A DNA stretch of 6,685 nt, taken from contig JAEZGC010000057.1 of assembly GCA_023437345.1 (NCBI GenBank), positions 1 to 6,685 of the forward strand, in the 5' to 3' direction. Numbering within the stretch: position 1 is the first letter of the stretch; each line of letters begins with the position of its first letter. Position numbers and translations under genes: made by a program. Shown piece by piece: positions 6,503 through 6,685 of the stretch. Origin of the DNA: Actinomycetes bacterium. Its GTDB lineage: Bacteria; Actinomycetota; Actinomycetes; Propionibacteriales; Propionibacteriaceae. A model generated the notes under the pieces. It had not been told where the DNA came from. It did not search any database and saw only the letters and a program-made list of their open reading frames with translations.

Positions 6503-6508
6503 AGCCTA
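6503..6508 (-). promoter_or_regulatory. Candidate -10 box of a leaderless RDD-gene promoter
   Basis: TAGGCT (TANNNT) on the minus strand, 6 nt before the ATG at 6496, with spacer CGCGCC and no ribosome binding site. This is the spacing expected when transcription begins at the first base of the start codon. No clear -35 is present in the expected position. Confidence 0.45.
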
Positions 6509-6562
6509 CTTCGTCGCGCCTTATCCGATGGGCGCCGGACGGCGCCACCGCCCGCCCGGGCT

Positions 6563-6600
6563 TTTACACGGCTGAAACACGGATGCAACTCGCGGGTTAC
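6563..6600 (+). promoter_or_regulatory. GlnR-type operator array upstream of glnA
   Basis: Four 5-base elements, each separated by exactly 6 nt (11-bp step): TTTAC (6563-6567), GAAAC (6574-6578), GCAAC (6585-6589), GTTAC (6596-6600). The known actinomycete GlnR site is gTnAC-n6-GaAAC, often in tandem; the second and fourth elements are exact half-site sequences, while the first and third each have one mismatch. The array lies 51 nt before glnA, a classic GlnR target. Its centre (6581.5) is about 41 nt upstream of the transcription start inferred from the TAGCGT box, a position suited to activation. It could also influence the divergent RDD gene. Confidence 0.65.
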
Positions 6601-6610
6601 TACCCCTCCG

Positions 6611-6616
6611 TAGCGT
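6611..6616 (+). promoter_or_regulatory. Candidate -10 box of glnA
   Basis: TAGCGT fits TANNNT and would start transcription near 6623, giving a leader of about 29 nt. The -35 region shows no TTGACA and overlaps the end of the GlnR-like array, as expected for an activator-dependent promoter. Predicted only from spacing and consensus. Confidence 0.35.
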
Positions 6617-6642
6617 TGCGGCCGTCCGTTACCGAGACTTGT

Positions 6643-6647
6643 GGAGG
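6643..6647 (+). promoter_or_regulatory. glnA ribosome binding site
   Basis: GGAGG, 4 nt before the ATG at 6652. Unlike the RDD and oppB starts, this gene has a clear Shine-Dalgarno, which supports both the start site and a leadered transcript. Confidence 0.7.
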
Positions 6648-6651
6648 CACG

Positions 6652-6685
6652 ATGTTCCAAGGCGCCGACGACCTGTTGGCCTACA
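6652..6685 (+). CDS. glnA: Glutamine synthetase type I, N-terminus only (runs off the window)
   Basis: Eleven codons are visible, M-F-Q-G-A-D-D-L-L-A-Y, and the frame stays open to the edge. This matches the start of actinobacterial GlnA (M-F-x-x-A-D-x-x-x-x-Y/F), the ATP-dependent cytoplasmic enzyme that makes glutamine from glutamate and ammonium. The assignment gains support from the GGAGG 4 nt upstream, the GlnR-like array in the promoter, and the divergent RDD gene, a usual glnA neighbour. With so few residues the catalytic domain and the adenylylation site cannot be checked, so the call rests on the N-terminus plus context. Confidence 0.7.
   Translation, partial: MFQGADDLLAY

Noticed and set aside
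5997..6548. 183-aa minus-strand frame overlapping the RDD gene in another frame
   Set aside because: Arg/Gly/Ala-rich, no domain, overlaps the well-supported RDD protein over its whole length.

Overview
The window comes from a high-GC actinomycete (Actinomycetota). The evidence is strong G/C bias at third codon positions, long antisense shadow reading frames, a fused double-ATPase oligopeptide transporter of the mycobacterial OppBCDA layout, and an RDD membrane protein placed head-to-head with a glutamine synthetase start, as found next to glnA in actinobacteria. Genus cannot be fixed from the sequence alone.

Layout. At the left edge (1-60) the last codons of a possible + strand gene may end at a TAA, directly followed by a perfect 10-bp GC hairpin with a short T tail. 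The region from 6027 down to 68 is a minus-strand oligopeptide ABC importer locus in the order oppB (permease), oppC (permease), oppD (fused double ATPase), oppA (lipoprotein substrate-binding protein). oppB-oppC are 8 nt apart and oppC-oppD overlap by 4 nt (ATGA), so the three are probably translationally coupled. oppA is separated from oppD by a 169-nt gap. That gap holds an alternating CGGTGA/TCACCG repeat array, a possible promoter and a stable hairpin just before the oppA ribosome binding site, so oppA may be controlled or expressed differently from the membrane and ATPase subunits. Upstream of oppB on the same strand is a 141-aa RDD-family membrane protein (6496-6071). Its start and that of oppB lack a clear Shine-Dalgarno but each has a TANNNT box 6-7 nt before the ATG, the pattern of leaderless actinobacterial transcripts.

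At the right edge the first 11 codons of a glutamine synthetase (glnA) read off the window on the + strand. Between glnA and the RDD gene sits a four-half-site array (TTTAC, GAAAC, GCAAC, GTTAC, each separated by exactly 6 nt), resembling the GlnR operator of actinomycete nitrogen control.

How it fits together: OppA, tethered outside by its lipid anchor, captures peptides; OppB/OppC form the channel; OppD powers import with two nucleotide-binding domains, each followed by a four-cysteine segment like the [4Fe-4S]-binding tail known in this family. Imported peptides supply carbon and nitrogen, and the neighbouring glnA assimilates ammonium. No mobile element, CRISPR, tRNA or rRNA is visible. 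I see no clearly undescribed system; the interest lies mostly in the regulatory DNA.
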